A stretch of DNA of 64,000 nt from Mycolicibacter sp. MU0102 (GCF_963378105.1 NZ_OY726398.1:1984001-2048000); one strand, 5' to 3'; counted from the stretch's first letter, positions 1-8,826 are shown. Notes: a model not told the origin generated them from the letters alone. Program-made: numbers and translations.

Positions 1-1105
1 GATTCGCGACGCCGCCGAGGCGGCCTACGCGGTGATCGGCAAGCAGATCAACCTCGGCTCGCCCAAGCAGCTGCAGGTGGTGCTCTTCGACGAGCTGGGC
101 ATGCCCAAGACCAAGAAGACCAAGACCGGCTACACCACCGACGCCGACGCGCTGCAGACCCTGTTCGACAAGACCGGCCATCCGTTCCTGGAGCACCTGC
201 TGACCCACCGCGACGTCACCCGGCTGAAGGTGACGGTCGACGGATTGCTGAAATCGGTTGCCTCCGATGGCCGAATCCACACCACGCTGAATCAGACGAT
301 CGCGGCGACCGGCCGGCTGTCGTCGACCGACCCCAACCTGCAGAACATCCCGATCCGCACCGACGCCGGCCGCCAGATCCGCGACGGCTTCGTGGTCGGC
401 GAGGGTTACCCCGAGCTGATGACGGTCGACTACAGCCAGATCGAGATGCGCATCATGGCGCACCTGTCGGCCGACGAGGGCCTCATCGAGGCGTTCAACA
501 CCGGCGAAGACCTGCACTCGTTCGTCGGGTCGCGGGCGTTCTCGGTGCCCATCGACGAGGTGACCCCGGACATGCGCCGCCGTGTCAAGGCGATGTCCTA
601 CGGCCTGGCCTACGGGTTGAGCGCCTACGGGCTGGCCTCCCAGCTCAAGATCTCCACCGAAGAGGCCAAAGAGCAGATGGACGCCTACTTCGACCGGTTC
701 GGGCGGGTCCGCGACTATCTGCACGAGGTGGTCGAGCAGGCCCGCAAAGACGGCTACACCTCCACGGTGTTGGGCCGGCGGCGCTACCTGCCGGAGTTGG
801 ACAGCAGCAACCGCCAGGTCCGGGAGTCCGCCGAGCGGGCCGCGCTCAATGCGCCGATCCAGGGCAGCGCGGCCGACATCATCAAGGTCGCGATGATCAA
901 CGTCGACCAAGCTCTCAAGGCCTCCACCCTGCGGTCGCGAATGCTGCTGCAGGTGCACGACGAATTGCTGTTCGAAGTGGCCGACGGCGAACGCGAGCCG
1001 CTGGAGGCGCTGGTGCGCGACAAGATGGGCAGTGCCTATCCGCTCAGCGTTCCGCTGGAGGTCGCGGTGGGCTACGGCCGGAGCTGGGATTCGGCAGCGC
1101 ACTAA
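1..1105 (+). CDS. polA: DNA polymerase I, C-terminal part (5'-truncated by window edge)
   Basis: The reading frame is open from base 2, so the window enters inside the gene. The 367 visible residues form the polymerase domain (fingers, palm, part of the thumb), which fills gaps in repair and Okazaki-fragment processing. Motif A (DYSQIEMR) is at about 427-450. The O-helix (RRRVKAMSYGLAYG) is at about 568-609 and motif C (QVHDELLFEV) at about 949-978. The O-helix position that is Phe in E. coli and Taq Pol I is Tyr here, as is known for M. tuberculosis Pol I, where it relaxes discrimination against dideoxynucleotides. The 5'-nuclease domain would lie upstream of the window. Identity is secure. 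Confidence 0.97.
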   Translation, partial: IRDAAEAAYAVIGKQINLGSPKQLQVVLFDELGMPKTKKTKTGYTTDADALQTLFDKTGHPFLEHLLTHRDVTRLKVTVDGLLKSVASDGRIHTTLNQTIAATGRLSSTDPNLQNIPIRTDAGRQIRDGFVVGEGYPELMTVDYSQIEMRIMAHLSADEGLIEAFNTGEDLHSFVGSRAFSVPIDEVTPDMRRRVKAMSYGLAYGLSAYGLASQLKISTEEAKEQMDAYFDRFGRVRDYLHEVVEQARKDGYTSTVLGRRRYLPELDSSNRQVRESAERAALNAPIQGSAADIIKVAMINVDQALKASTLRSRMLLQVHDELLFEVADGEREPLEALVRDKMGSAYPLSVPLEVAVGYGRSWDSAAH

Positions 1106-1136
1106 CGCAGATCGTCGAACTGTCGGGGGAGACGCG

Positions 1137-1157
1137 TACAATCGAACACATGTTCGA
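1137..1157 (+). promoter_or_regulatory. SOS (LexA) box with adjoining -10, overlapping the start codon of the HNH gene
   Basis: TCGAACACATGTTCGA (1142-1157) is a perfect match to the mycobacterial LexA box TCGAAC-N4-GTTCGA. The ATG at 1150 lies in its spacer. TACAAT (1137-1142) is a good -10 element that would place the transcription start at about 1149-1150, giving a leaderless mRNA. LexA bound here would cover the promoter and the start codon together. Confidence 0.85.
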
Positions 1158-2667
1158 AGGAACGCTACCTTCCGCGGAGTCGATTGATCGGCTCAGTGAG
1201 CTGTTTGAGCGGCGGTATCCATCGACGACGCCGGAGTCGGCGGCGTTGGTGGAGCGGATCTGTGTCTCGGCGCGGGCGGAGAACCGGGCGGCGGCGGCGC
1301 AACTGGTGGCGATCGGCGAGTTGTTCGCGCTGCGATTGAGTCGGTGTAGCGAAACCGAGGAGTGGGCGGTCGATACCGAGGCGGCGGTGAGCGCTGAGGT
1401 GGCGGCGGCGTTGCGGATCAGCCAGGGGTTAGCGGCGAGCCGGTTGCGGTATGCGCGGGCGATGCGGGAGCAGTTGCCGCAGGTGGCTGAGGTGTTCAAG
1501 GCCGGCGATATCGATATTCGACTGTTTCAGACGCTGGTGTATCGCACGGATCTGATTGCTGATCGTGAGGTCTTGGCGCTGGTCGATGGCCAGTTGGCGG
1601 CGCAGGTGGTGCGTTGGCCGTCCCTGACCAGGAGTCGGTTGGCCGGCAAGGTCGACAAGATCGTCGCCAAAGCCGACGCCGATGCGGTGCGGCGCCGCAA
1701 AGAGCGTCAAGCGGAGCGGAAGATCGGGTTTGCGGACCAAGAGGGTGGGCTCTCGGAGGTTTACGGCAGCTTGTTCACCCCTGATGCCCGTGCCCTGGAC
1801 AAGGCGCTGGATAAGTTGGCGGCCACGGTGTGCGAACACGATCCGCGCACTCGCGCGCAGCGGCGTGCCGATGCGATGGGGGCGTTGGCAGCGCGGGCGG
1901 ATCGGCTGGGGTGTCGCTGTGGGCGCCCGGATTGCGCTGCTGGGGGGCGTGCGGCGGCCGGTCCGGTAGTTATTCATGTGATGGCCGAGCAGGCCACCGT
2001 CGATGGGACGGGTGATGCGCCGGGCTCGTTGGTCGGGTCTGACGGATTGATCCCGCCGGAGTTGATCGCCGAGCTGGCCCGATCGGCCCGGTTGGTGTCG
2101 TTGGTGCATCCCGGCGATGCCCCGCCCGAGCCGGGGTATGTGCCTTCGAAAGCATTGGCTGATTTTGTGCGGTGCCGGGATATGACGTGCCGTTGGCCCG
2201 GTTGTGACCGTCCGGCCCTGGACTGCGATCTGGACCACACGATTGCTTACGGTGACGGTGGTTCTACGCATGCGTCGAATCTCAAATGCTATTGCCGCAC
2301 ACATCATTTGGTTAAGACGTTTTGGGGCTGGCGAGATCAGCAGCTGCCGGACGGGACGGTAATCCTGACCTCGCCATCGGGGCAGACCTACGTCAGTACC
2401 CCGGGCAGTTCCCTGTTGTTCCCGCACTTGTGCGCACCCACCGGGGAACTGCCGACACCACTGCGCCGCGATAACGACCGCTGTGGGGAGCGCACCGCGA
2501 TGATGCCCCGGCGCCGACGCACCCGCGCCCAGAACCGCGCGGCCCGCATCGCCACCGAACGCAACCAAAACCACAAAGCCCGCCAAGCCCGACGTGCCGC
2601 ATTCGACACCGTCTGGTTCCCGAAAGTGGCCCCCGGCATCGACCCCGACGACCCGCCGCCCTTCTAG
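1150..2667 (+). CDS. DUF222 / HNH endonuclease-domain protein (13E12 repeat family)
   Basis: A 505-residue protein with an Ala/Arg-rich N-terminal DUF222 region (about 1-330) and a C-terminal HNH nuclease fold (about 341-390). The HNH part shows the Cys pair CRDMTCRWPGC, the DLDH core, then an Asn and CRTHH. The tail is very basic (RRRRTRAQNR). This is the architecture of the mycobacterial 13E12 family, several members of which are LexA-regulated in M. tuberculosis. The start at 1150 is chosen because an SOS box and -10 place transcription there, and no ribosome binding site precedes it. The biological role is not established. A DNA-damage-induced nuclease or remnant mobile element is inferred. 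Codon use is less GC-biased in places than in its neighbours. Confidence 0.88.
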   Translation: MFEGTLPSAESIDRLSELFERRYPSTTPESAALVERICVSARAENRAAAAQLVAIGELFALRLSRCSETEEWAVDTEAAVSAEVAAALRISQGLAASRLRYARAMREQLPQVAEVFKAGDIDIRLFQTLVYRTDLIADREVLALVDGQLAAQVVRWPSLTRSRLAGKVDKIVAKADADAVRRRKERQAERKIGFADQEGGLSEVYGSLFTPDARALDKALDKLAATVCEHDPRTRAQRRADAMGALAARADRLGCRCGRPDCAAGGRAAAGPVVIHVMAEQATVDGTGDAPGSLVGSDGLIPPELIAELARSARLVSLVHPGDAPPEPGYVPSKALADFVRCRDMTCRWPGCDRPALDCDLDHTIAYGDGGSTHASNLKCYCRTHHLVKTFWGWRDQQLPDGTVILTSPSGQTYVSTPGSSLLFPHLCAPTGELPTPLRRDNDRCGERTAMMPRRRRTRAQNRAARIATERNQNHKARQARRAAFDTVWFPKVAPGIDPDDPPPF

Positions 2668-2677
2668 CTAGCGGCGG

Positions 2678-3643
2678 TCACGAGCCGCGGTTCAGGATCC
2701 TGGTGGCGTCGTGCACCATCTGCGCCACGATGGCACCCGCCGGCAGAACGTCGTGGATGAGTCCGACGGCCTCGCCGATCAGGATGTGGGCAATGTCGAA
2801 GTCCGCGGCGGCGAGCCCCGCCTGAAATGCGTCGATGGCCTCGGGCAGGTTGGCCAGCAAGTGGCTCTCGTCGCCGTGCCAGCTCTGCAGGAACGTGTTG
2901 CGCAGCGCCCGCTCGTCGTATTGGGCAGGCCAATCGAGTTGTCGCACAAGGTCGTAGACGCGGGTGCGGACGGTGTCCTCGCCGCTGGCTCGGATGGCTC
3001 GCTGGTGCGCGCTGGGTGATACGAGTGCCTCGCTGCAGGCCCAGAACCGAGTGCCAATCAAGACTCCGTCGGCGCCGAGCGCCAACGCCGCGGCCACCCC
3101 GCGACCGTCGGCGATTCCGCCCGCGGCCAGTACGAACGTTTCCGGCGAGTGCCCGGCCACCAGGTCGACGACGGCGGGGACAAACGTCAGGGTCGAGCAG
3201 CCCGACATTCCGTGGCCGCCGGCCTCGGCGCCCTGGGCGACGATGACGTTCGCTCCCGCCCGCAGCGCGGCATGCGCCTGCTCCAGAGTCTGCACCTGGC
3301 AGATCAGCGGAACCCCCGCGTCGCGGATGTCGCCGGCGAAGGCCTCGGGATCACCGAAGGACAGCATGATCGCCGCCGGCTGCCGGTTGAGTGCGACGGC
3401 CAGCGCCTCCGGCGCACGGGTCAGGCTCCAGGTGATGAATCCGCACCCGACGCGCGCGTCGCCGGCAGCGTCGAATTCGCGCTGCACCCAGTCAGCGTCG
3501 CCGTAACCCCCGCCGAGCAGACCGAGGCCACCGGCATGTGTGACCGCCGCCGCGAGCCGGCCGCCGGATGCCTGCGCCATCGGCGCCAGCACGATCGGGT
3601 GCTCGATACCGAAGTAGTCGGTGAGGCGATTGCGCAGCGACAT
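2678..3643 (-). CDS. Nitronate monooxygenase (2-nitropropane dioxygenase family)
   Basis: A 321-residue FMN-dependent TIM-barrel enzyme that oxidises alkyl nitronates. Family features are the N-terminal HPIVLAPMAQASGG, the central GAEAGGHGM loop containing the usual active-site His, and the C-terminal phosphate-binding stretch AAGGIADGRGVAAALALGAD followed by GTRFWA. GGGAGG lies about eight bases before the ATG at 3643. The gene begins 18 bp after the PrsW-like gene ends on the same strand, so the two probably form an operon. The physiological substrate (nitroalkanes such as propionate-3-nitronate) is inferred from the family only. Confidence 0.9.
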   Translation of the reverse strand: MSLRNRLTDYFGIEHPIVLAPMAQASGGRLAAAVTHAGGLGLLGGGYGDADWVQREFDAAGDARVGCGFITWSLTRAPEALAVALNRQPAAIMLSFGDPEAFAGDIRDAGVPLICQVQTLEQAHAALRAGANVIVAQGAEAGGHGMSGCSTLTFVPAVVDLVAGHSPETFVLAAGGIADGRGVAAALALGADGVLIGTRFWACSEALVSPSAHQRAIRASGEDTVRTRVYDLVRQLDWPAQYDERALRNTFLQSWHGDESHLLANLPEAIDAFQAGLAAADFDIAHILIGEAVGLIHDVLPAGAIVAQMVHDATRILNRGS

Positions 3644-3661
3644 CGCGGTGCCTCCCGGAGA

Positions 3662-4798
3662 TCAGCGCCGCGCCGGCAGGGGAGAGTGATACCCGGCCAT
3701 GGTGTAGAGCACCGGCGCCGCTGTGCGGGCGGCCACCACCCCGTAGGCGTCCTCCTGCTGTACCGCGAACACCTCGGGATCACCGAAGCCCCGGTCGATG
3801 CGGTCCCGGATGAACGCCAGCTGGACCACTTGCACGGCGAAGTTCTTGACCGCCTTGCCGGCAGGCCGGCCCCCGATGCGGGTGGCCTCGCGGATCGCCA
3901 GCTTGCGGGTGCGGATCGATCCCAGCCAGGTCGCTTCGTTGGGGCTGATCAGGCCGCCGGCCACCATGCCGGGCAGCTTGCTGGCGACCAGTTGCTGTTC
4001 GTGCCGGCGGCTCAACACGCCCAGCAGCACCATCAGCAGGAACACCGGAACCAACCAGAAGAAGTAAGTCACCAGGAAGAGTTGCCCGCCGCCCATCGCC
4101 AGCGAGGCGTTCCACGAGGCGTGCATCGCCACTGCGCCCAGGTAGCCGATCAGGATCACGATGGCCTTCGACCAGAACCCGTGGCGGCGCAGCGCGAAGA
4201 ACACCCCGATCCCGGTCATCGTGGTGAACAGCGGGTGGGCGAACGGACCGAAGATCAGCCGGGCGATGGCCACCGCGGCCATTTTGGCCGGTGAGTCGGC
4301 CGGCGCGATGTAGACGATGTCCTCCATCCAGGCGAAACCCACCGCCACGACGCCCGCGTAGACCATGCAGTCGGTCAGCGAATTCAGCGCCAGCCGCCGG
4401 CGTCCGGTCAGCATGACCAGCAGGAACAGGCCTTTCGCGGCCTCCTCGATGAACGGCGCCTGGATGGCCGCCATGTCGAAGGTCTTCGACACCAGCGGCC
4501 GCACGGTGGCGACCGAGGACCCGAAGGTCTCCAAGCCCACCGCCAGCACCACGGCCACCGACGCGCCCCACAAGAACGCCAGTTGCAGCAGTCGGCGCGG
4601 CTCGGGTTCCCAGCGGTCCAGCCACCGGTAGCACAACAGCACCACCAGCATCGACATGCTCGCCAGTACCAGCGCGGTCAGGGTCCCGCCCGGGTTGGCC
4701 GCGGTGAAGAGCAACAGCAGGAATGCGGTGAGGACGGCGAGCAGGACAATGACGATGAGCGGCGCTCCGACTTTTCGCCGGTTCCGCATCTGAGGCAT
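3662..4798 (-). CDS. PrsW-family intramembrane metalloprotease
   Basis: A 378-residue polytopic membrane protein with about eight hydrophobic segments. Three PrsW landmarks are present in order: EEAAKG (about residue 130), GFAWMED (about 165) and HASWN (about 220), which together supply the proposed metal ligands and catalytic residues. In Bacillus, PrsW cleaves an anti-sigma factor. No anti-sigma gene is adjacent here, so the substrate is unknown. The start at 4798 (MPQMRNRRKV) puts a short basic segment before the first membrane helix. The reading frame also continues upstream towards rpsA, but without protein-like sequence. It is divergent from rpsA and probably co-transcribed with the downstream monooxygenase. 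Confidence 0.88.
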   Translation of the reverse strand: MPQMRNRRKVGAPLIVIVLLAVLTAFLLLLFTAANPGGTLTALVLASMSMLVVLLCYRWLDRWEPEPRRLLQLAFLWGASVAVVLAVGLETFGSSVATVRPLVSKTFDMAAIQAPFIEEAAKGLFLLVMLTGRRRLALNSLTDCMVYAGVVAVGFAWMEDIVYIAPADSPAKMAAVAIARLIFGPFAHPLFTTMTGIGVFFALRRHGFWSKAIVILIGYLGAVAMHASWNASLAMGGGQLFLVTYFFWLVPVFLLMVLLGVLSRRHEQQLVASKLPGMVAGGLISPNEATWLGSIRTRKLAIREATRIGGRPAGKAVKNFAVQVVQLAFIRDRIDRGFGDPEVFAVQQEDAYGVVAARTAAPVLYTMAGYHSPLPARR

Positions 4799-4866
4799 AG
4801 CGAGGGAGCGTAGCCACCGGTTTGTCCAGCGTGCAACGCGTCGAGTAGCCTCAACAGGTAGTCCTC

Positions 4867-4912
4867 GTCTAGTCCTAGACCAGATCGTGGGCCACCGCAT
4901 GCGCAGCATGCG
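4867..4912 (+). promoter_or_regulatory. Two inverted repeats in the rpsA 5' leader
   Basis: GTCTAG-TC-CTAGAC (4867-4880) and CGCATGC-GCA-GCATGCG (4896-4912) are perfect inverted repeats 51-96 bases before the rpsA start. They could be an operator and/or mRNA hairpins. Function is not known. Confidence 0.4.
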
Positions 4913-4962
4913 TGACAACACCCCGTCCCTACTACGCCACAATGTCCGGAGCAACCCAACAC

Positions 4963-6402
4963 ATGCCAAGTCCCACCGTGACCTCGCCGCAAGTAGCCAT
5001 CAACGACATTGGCTCCGCCGAGGATTTTCTCGCCGCTATCGACAAAACGATCAAGTACTTCAACGATGGCGACATCGTCGAGGGGACGATCGTCAAGGTT
5101 GACCGGGACGAGGTCCTGCTCGACATCGGTTACAAGACCGAAGGGGTCATCCCCTCCCGCGAACTTTCGATCAAGCACGACGTCGACCCCCACGAGGTGG
5201 TGTCCGTCGGTGATGAGGTCGAAGCCCTGGTCCTGACCAAAGAGGACAAAGAGGGTCGTCTGATCCTGTCCAAGAAGCGCGCCCAGTACGAGCGCGCCTG
5301 GGGCACGATCGAAGAGCTCAAGGAGAAGGACGAGGCCGTCAAGGGCACCGTCATCGAGGTCGTCAAGGGCGGCCTGATCCTCGACATCGGCCTGCGCGGC
5401 TTCCTGCCGGCCTCGCTGGTGGAGATGCGCCGGGTCCGCGACCTGCAGCCGTACATCGGCAAAGAGATCGAAGCCAAGATCATCGAGCTGGACAAGAACC
5501 GCAACAACGTGGTGCTGTCCCGTCGTGCCTGGCTGGAGCAGACCCAGTCCGAGGTGCGCAGCGAGTTCCTCAACCAGCTGCAGAAGGGCGCCGTCCGCAA
5601 GGGTGTCGTCTCCTCGATCGTCAACTTCGGCGCGTTCGTCGACCTGGGCGGCGTGGACGGCCTGGTGCACGTCTCCGAGCTGTCCTGGAAGCACATCGAC
5701 CACCCGTCCGAGGTCGTTCAGGTGGGCGACGAGGTCACCGTCGAGGTGCTCGACGTCGACATGGACCGCGAGCGGGTTTCGCTGTCGCTCAAGGCCACTC
5801 AGGAAGACCCGTGGCGCCACTTCGCCCGCACCCACGCGATCGGTCAGATCGTCCCGGGCAAGGTCACCAAGCTGGTGCCGTTCGGTGCGTTCGTCCGTGT
5901 CGAGGAGGGCATCGAGGGTCTGGTGCACATCTCCGAGCTGGCTGAGCACCACGTCGAGGTCCCGGACCAGGTGGTCGCGGTTGGCGACGACGCCATGGTC
6001 AAGGTCATCGACATCGACCTGGACCGCCGCCGGATCTCGCTGAGCCTCAAGCAGGCCAACGAGGACTACACCGAGGAGTTCGACCCCTCGAAGTACGGCA
6101 TGGCCGACAGCTACGACGAGCAGGGCAACTACATCTTCCCCGAGGGCTTCGACGCCGAGACCAACGAGTGGATCGAAGGTTTCGACAAGCAGCGCACCGA
6201 GTGGGAGGCCCGCTACGCCGAGGCCGAGCGTCGTCACAAGATGCACACCGCGCAGATGGAGAAGTTCGCCGCTGCCGAGCACGCCGAGCCGCGCTCGGGT
6301 GCCAACGGTTCGCACCGCGACGAGGCTCCGGCCGGTGGTTCGCTGGCCAGCGACGAGCAGCTCGCCGCACTGCGTGAGAAGCTCGCCGGTAACAGCGCCT
6401 AA
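4963..6402 (+). CDS. rpsA: 30S ribosomal protein S1
   Basis: A 479-residue protein almost identical to M. tuberculosis RpsA through its four S1 (OB-fold) RNA-binding repeats at roughly 34-105, 125-190, 205-280 and 292-365. The C-terminal tail is charged and variable and ends LAALREKLAGNSA. It helps mRNA docking on the 30S subunit and takes part in trans-translation. The ATG at 4963 (MPSPTVTSPQ) matches the known mycobacterial N-terminus. An in-frame upstream ATG at 4912 would add 17 unlike residues and is rejected. GGAG lies about 11 bases before the start. coaE follows 30 bp downstream and may be read on the same transcript. Confidence 0.97.
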   Translation: MPSPTVTSPQVAINDIGSAEDFLAAIDKTIKYFNDGDIVEGTIVKVDRDEVLLDIGYKTEGVIPSRELSIKHDVDPHEVVSVGDEVEALVLTKEDKEGRLILSKKRAQYERAWGTIEELKEKDEAVKGTVIEVVKGGLILDIGLRGFLPASLVEMRRVRDLQPYIGKEIEAKIIELDKNRNNVVLSRRAWLEQTQSEVRSEFLNQLQKGAVRKGVVSSIVNFGAFVDLGGVDGLVHVSELSWKHIDHPSEVVQVGDEVTVEVLDVDMDRERVSLSLKATQEDPWRHFARTHAIGQIVPGKVTKLVPFGAFVRVEEGIEGLVHISELAEHHVEVPDQVVAVGDDAMVKVIDIDLDRRRISLSLKQANEDYTEEFDPSKYGMADSYDEQGNYIFPEGFDAETNEWIEGFDKQRTEWEARYAEAERRHKMHTAQMEKFAAAEHAEPRSGANGSHRDEAPAGGSLASDEQLAALREKLAGNSA

Positions 6403-6432
6403 ATCGCGCCCAAGCGGGTTGAAGGGGCGCAG

Positions 6433-7650
6433 ATGCTGCGTATCGGTCTGACCGGCGGTATCGGCGCCGGTAAGTCGACGGTGTCGGCTGCCTTCAACCG
6501 CCACGGTGGCGTCATCGTCGACGGTGACGTCATCGCCCGTGAAGTAGTGGAGCCCGGTACCGAAGGCCTCGCCAAATTGGTCGAGGCCTTCGGGCCGGGC
6601 ATCCTGCTTCCGGACGGAGCTTTGGACCGTCCGGCGCTGGCCGCGATCGCGTTCAGTGACGACGACAAGCGGGCCACCCTCAACGGCATCGTGCATCCGC
6701 TGGTGGCGCAACGCCGTTCGGAGCTGATCGCGGCAGCCGGTACGGATGCGGTAATCGTCGAGGACATTCCGCTGCTGGTCGAATCACAGATGGCACCGCT
6801 GTTCCCGTTGGTGGTCGTGGTGCATGCCGAGGTAGAGACTCGGGTGGCCCGGCTGACCGAAATCCGTGGCATGTCGGAGGCCGACGCGCGAGCCCGGATC
6901 GCCGCCCAGGCCACCGAGCCGCAACGGCGCGACGTCGCCGACGTCTGGCTGGACAACTCCGGCAGTCCGGATGACTTGGCTGCCAAAGCACTTGAGCTGT
7001 GGGAGCAGCGCATCCTGCCGTTCGCGCACAATCTCACCAACCGCCAGACGGTGCCGTCCCCGACGCAGCTGGTGCCGGCCGATCCGACGTGGCCGGACCA
7101 GGCGCAGCGCATCCTGGCCCGGCTGCGCACCACCTGTGGTCACCGGGCGACCCGCGTCGATCACATCGGGTCGACCGCGGTGTCCGGACTGGACGCCAAA
7201 GACGTCATCGACGTGCAGATCACGGTCGAATCCCTGGCGGTGGCCGACGAACTCGCCGACACATTGCTGGCTGCGGGATACCCGCGGTTGGAGGCGATCA
7301 CCGCCGACAATGTCAAGACCGACGCCCGCAGCACCGTTGCGGAGTTCGACCACACCGATAGTCCGGCATTGTGGGACAAGCGGATTCATGCCTCTGCCGA
7401 CCCGGGGCGGGCAACCAACGTCCACATCCGGGTCGCGGGCTGGCCCAATCAGCAGTTCGCCCTGCTGTTCCCGGCCTGGCTGTCCGCTGATGCCGCCGCA
7501 CGGGCTGACTATCTGGCGATCAAGCGCGACGCCGAACGCGCGGCCGCCGACGGCGACATCGATGCTTATTGCGAGGTCAAGGAGCCGTGGTTCGACACCG
7601 CCTACCGGCGGGCGTGGGCGTGGGCCGACGACACCGGGTGGCGGCCTTAA
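6433..7650 (+). CDS. coaE: Dephospho-CoA kinase fused to a GrpB (UPF0157) domain
   Basis: A 405-residue protein. Residues 1 to about 195 are dephospho-CoA kinase, the last step of coenzyme A synthesis, with P-loop GGIGAGKST and the DGD/IARE motif. Residues from about 210 to the end are a GrpB-like nucleotidyltransferase-fold domain (HIGSTAVSGLDAKDVIDVQ). This two-domain form is characteristic of mycobacteria and close relatives. In M. tuberculosis the C-terminal domain has been linked to folding and activity of the kinase half. The start at 6433 begins directly with the kinase strand (MLRIGLTGG). It lies 30 bp after rpsA. Confidence 0.96.
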   Translation: MLRIGLTGGIGAGKSTVSAAFNRHGGVIVDGDVIAREVVEPGTEGLAKLVEAFGPGILLPDGALDRPALAAIAFSDDDKRATLNGIVHPLVAQRRSELIAAAGTDAVIVEDIPLLVESQMAPLFPLVVVVHAEVETRVARLTEIRGMSEADARARIAAQATEPQRRDVADVWLDNSGSPDDLAAKALELWEQRILPFAHNLTNRQTVPSPTQLVPADPTWPDQAQRILARLRTTCGHRATRVDHIGSTAVSGLDAKDVIDVQITVESLAVADELADTLLAAGYPRLEAITADNVKTDARSTVAEFDHTDSPALWDKRIHASADPGRATNVHIRVAGWPNQQFALLFPAWLSADAAARADYLAIKRDAERAAADGDIDAYCEVKEPWFDTAYRRAWAWADDTGWRP

Positions 7651-7668
7651 AAGGGCTTACCGGCTGCT

Positions 7669-8094
7669 CTAAGCCATGCTGCTGATCAGCGCGCCGCAGA
7701 GCATCGCGCCGGTGTGGGGGTCATTGGTGTTGCCCCAGGTGTTGATGAAGCGCTCGCTCTTGACCGTGGTGACGTCGTCGACCTTGATCTCGCAGTGCAC
7801 GGTCGCGGTCGTCGGGAAACGCAGGCGGATCACCATGCCGGCCTTGCTGGGGTCGGCCATCACGGCGTTGGCCTCGAACTGGCTGCCGAACGCGTCGAGG
7901 TCCGCGCTGGCGGTCTCGGTGTCGGTGCGCATGAAGGTGACCACGTTGCCGCTGTTCCAGGCGTCGACCTTCGCGATGTAGGTGACGTTGTGCAGCTCGT
8001 CTACGGCGGCGGCCGGAGCCGGGATCAGCTGACCACACCCGAGCACGGCTGCGGTGGTGGCAGCGGCGACACCGATTCGCAGTTTGGCGTTCAT
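7669..8094 (-). CDS. Small secreted protein of unknown function
   Basis: A 141-residue protein with an N-terminal signal sequence (basic MNAKLR, then a hydrophobic Ala/Val stretch). VLGC at about residues 17-20 could act as a lipobox. Alternatively PAPAAAVDE could be a signal peptidase I site. The mature part is about 110 residues with two cysteines (HCEIKV and MLCGAL) that could form a disulfide. I do not recognise a named family. It is convergent with coaE and divergent from the tetR-mmpS-mmpL unit, so it may share regulation at that promoter. Confidence 0.7.
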   Translation of the reverse strand: MNAKLRIGVAAATTAAVLGCGQLIPAPAAAVDELHNVTYIAKVDAWNSGNVVTFMRTDTETASADLDAFGSQFEANAVMADPSKAGMVIRLRFPTTATVHCEIKVDDVTTVKSERFINTWGNTNDPHTGAMLCGALISSMA

Positions 8095-8182
8095 AGCAGC
8101 GGAGTTTAGCGCGGCTGCGGCAATGGCCCTCGGGCGTAACGTGCGTCACAGGTACCGCAGCCAAGCGGCCGGAATCACAAAA

Positions 8183-8216
8183 TTTGCATGGCGCGCAAAG
8201 TTTGCATTGTGTGCAA
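8183..8216 (+). promoter_or_regulatory. Tandem palindromes upstream of tetR-mmpS-mmpL (putative TetR operators)
   Basis: TTTGC-N7-GCAAA (8183-8199) is followed at once by TTGCA-TTGTG-TGCAA (8202-8216). Both share the TTTGCA core. They lie just before the GTG chosen as the regulator's start and over the alternative ATG at 8188, as expected for an autoregulatory operator. Confidence 0.55.
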
Positions 8217-8226
8217 TGATTTGCGG

Positions 8227-8826
8227 GTGGATGCGCCGCAGGTCAGCTCGCTGAGAGAACGCCGGCGGCGCGAAACAGAAGCAGCCATCCATCGTGCGGC
8301 GGTCGAGTTGATCGCCGAACGGGGCTACGACGCGGTGACGGTGCCGATGATCAGCGAGCGCGCCGGCGTCTGTGTACGCACCTTCTTCAACTATTTCCCG
8401 AACAAGGAAACGTCGGTGGTGCTGCCGTTCCCGCCGTTCGACCCCGAGCTCAGTGCGGTGGTGCGAAGCGGGCCGGGCGCAGAGCGTCTGATGGCCGATG
8501 TGGCCGAACTGGTGATCAACCACATCGAGGTCCACACCGAGAACTCGGTCGGCCTCGCCACGCTGCTGCGGATGATCTGCGAGATCCCGGAGCTGCTCCG
8601 GTTACATACCGCCGAATTGGCCGAGCTGGAAACGCAGCTGGTCGAGCTGATCGCCCAGCGACTCCAGTTGCCCAGCGCCGATCGGCGCGTCGAAGTGTTC
8701 GCCAGCGCGGTGATGGCGACGGCGAACACCGGCATCCAGCGCTGGTCGCGCGACCCGGAGGCCGGCTCGTTGTCGGACGAGGTCCGGCGCTGTGTGTGCC
8801 TGCTGGAACCCCTGCAACACCTTTAG
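8227..8826 (+). CDS. TetR-family transcriptional regulator of the mmpS-mmpL module
   Basis: A 199-residue protein. The N-terminal helix-turn-helix (about residues 9-58) includes RRRRETEAAIHRAAVELIAERGYDAVTV and the recognition region VCVRTFFNYFPNKE. The rest is an effector-binding domain. The GTG at 8227 is preferred because two palindromes occupy the 30 bases upstream. Starting at the ATG at 8188 would put the operators inside the coding region and add 13 atypical residues. It lies directly upstream of and nearly abuts mmpS, and is probably the local repressor of the exporter. The inducer is unknown. Confidence 0.88.
   Translation: MDAPQVSSLRERRRRETEAAIHRAAVELIAERGYDAVTVPMISERAGVCVRTFFNYFPNKETSVVLPFPPFDPELSAVVRSGPGAERLMADVAELVINHIEVHTENSVGLATLLRMICEIPELLRLHTAELAELETQLVELIAQRLQLPSADRRVEVFASAVMATANTGIQRWSRDPEAGSLSDEVRRCVCLLEPLQHL

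Noticed and set aside
1150..4798. Prophage or integrative element between polA and rpsA
   Set aside because: Apart from the HNH protein there is no integrase, att repeat or phage structural gene. The other two genes are ordinary metabolic or membrane genes.
4912..4962. Upstream ATG for rpsA adding 17 residues
   Set aside because: The extra residues are unlike RpsA, and the ATG at 4963 matches the known mycobacterial N-terminus.
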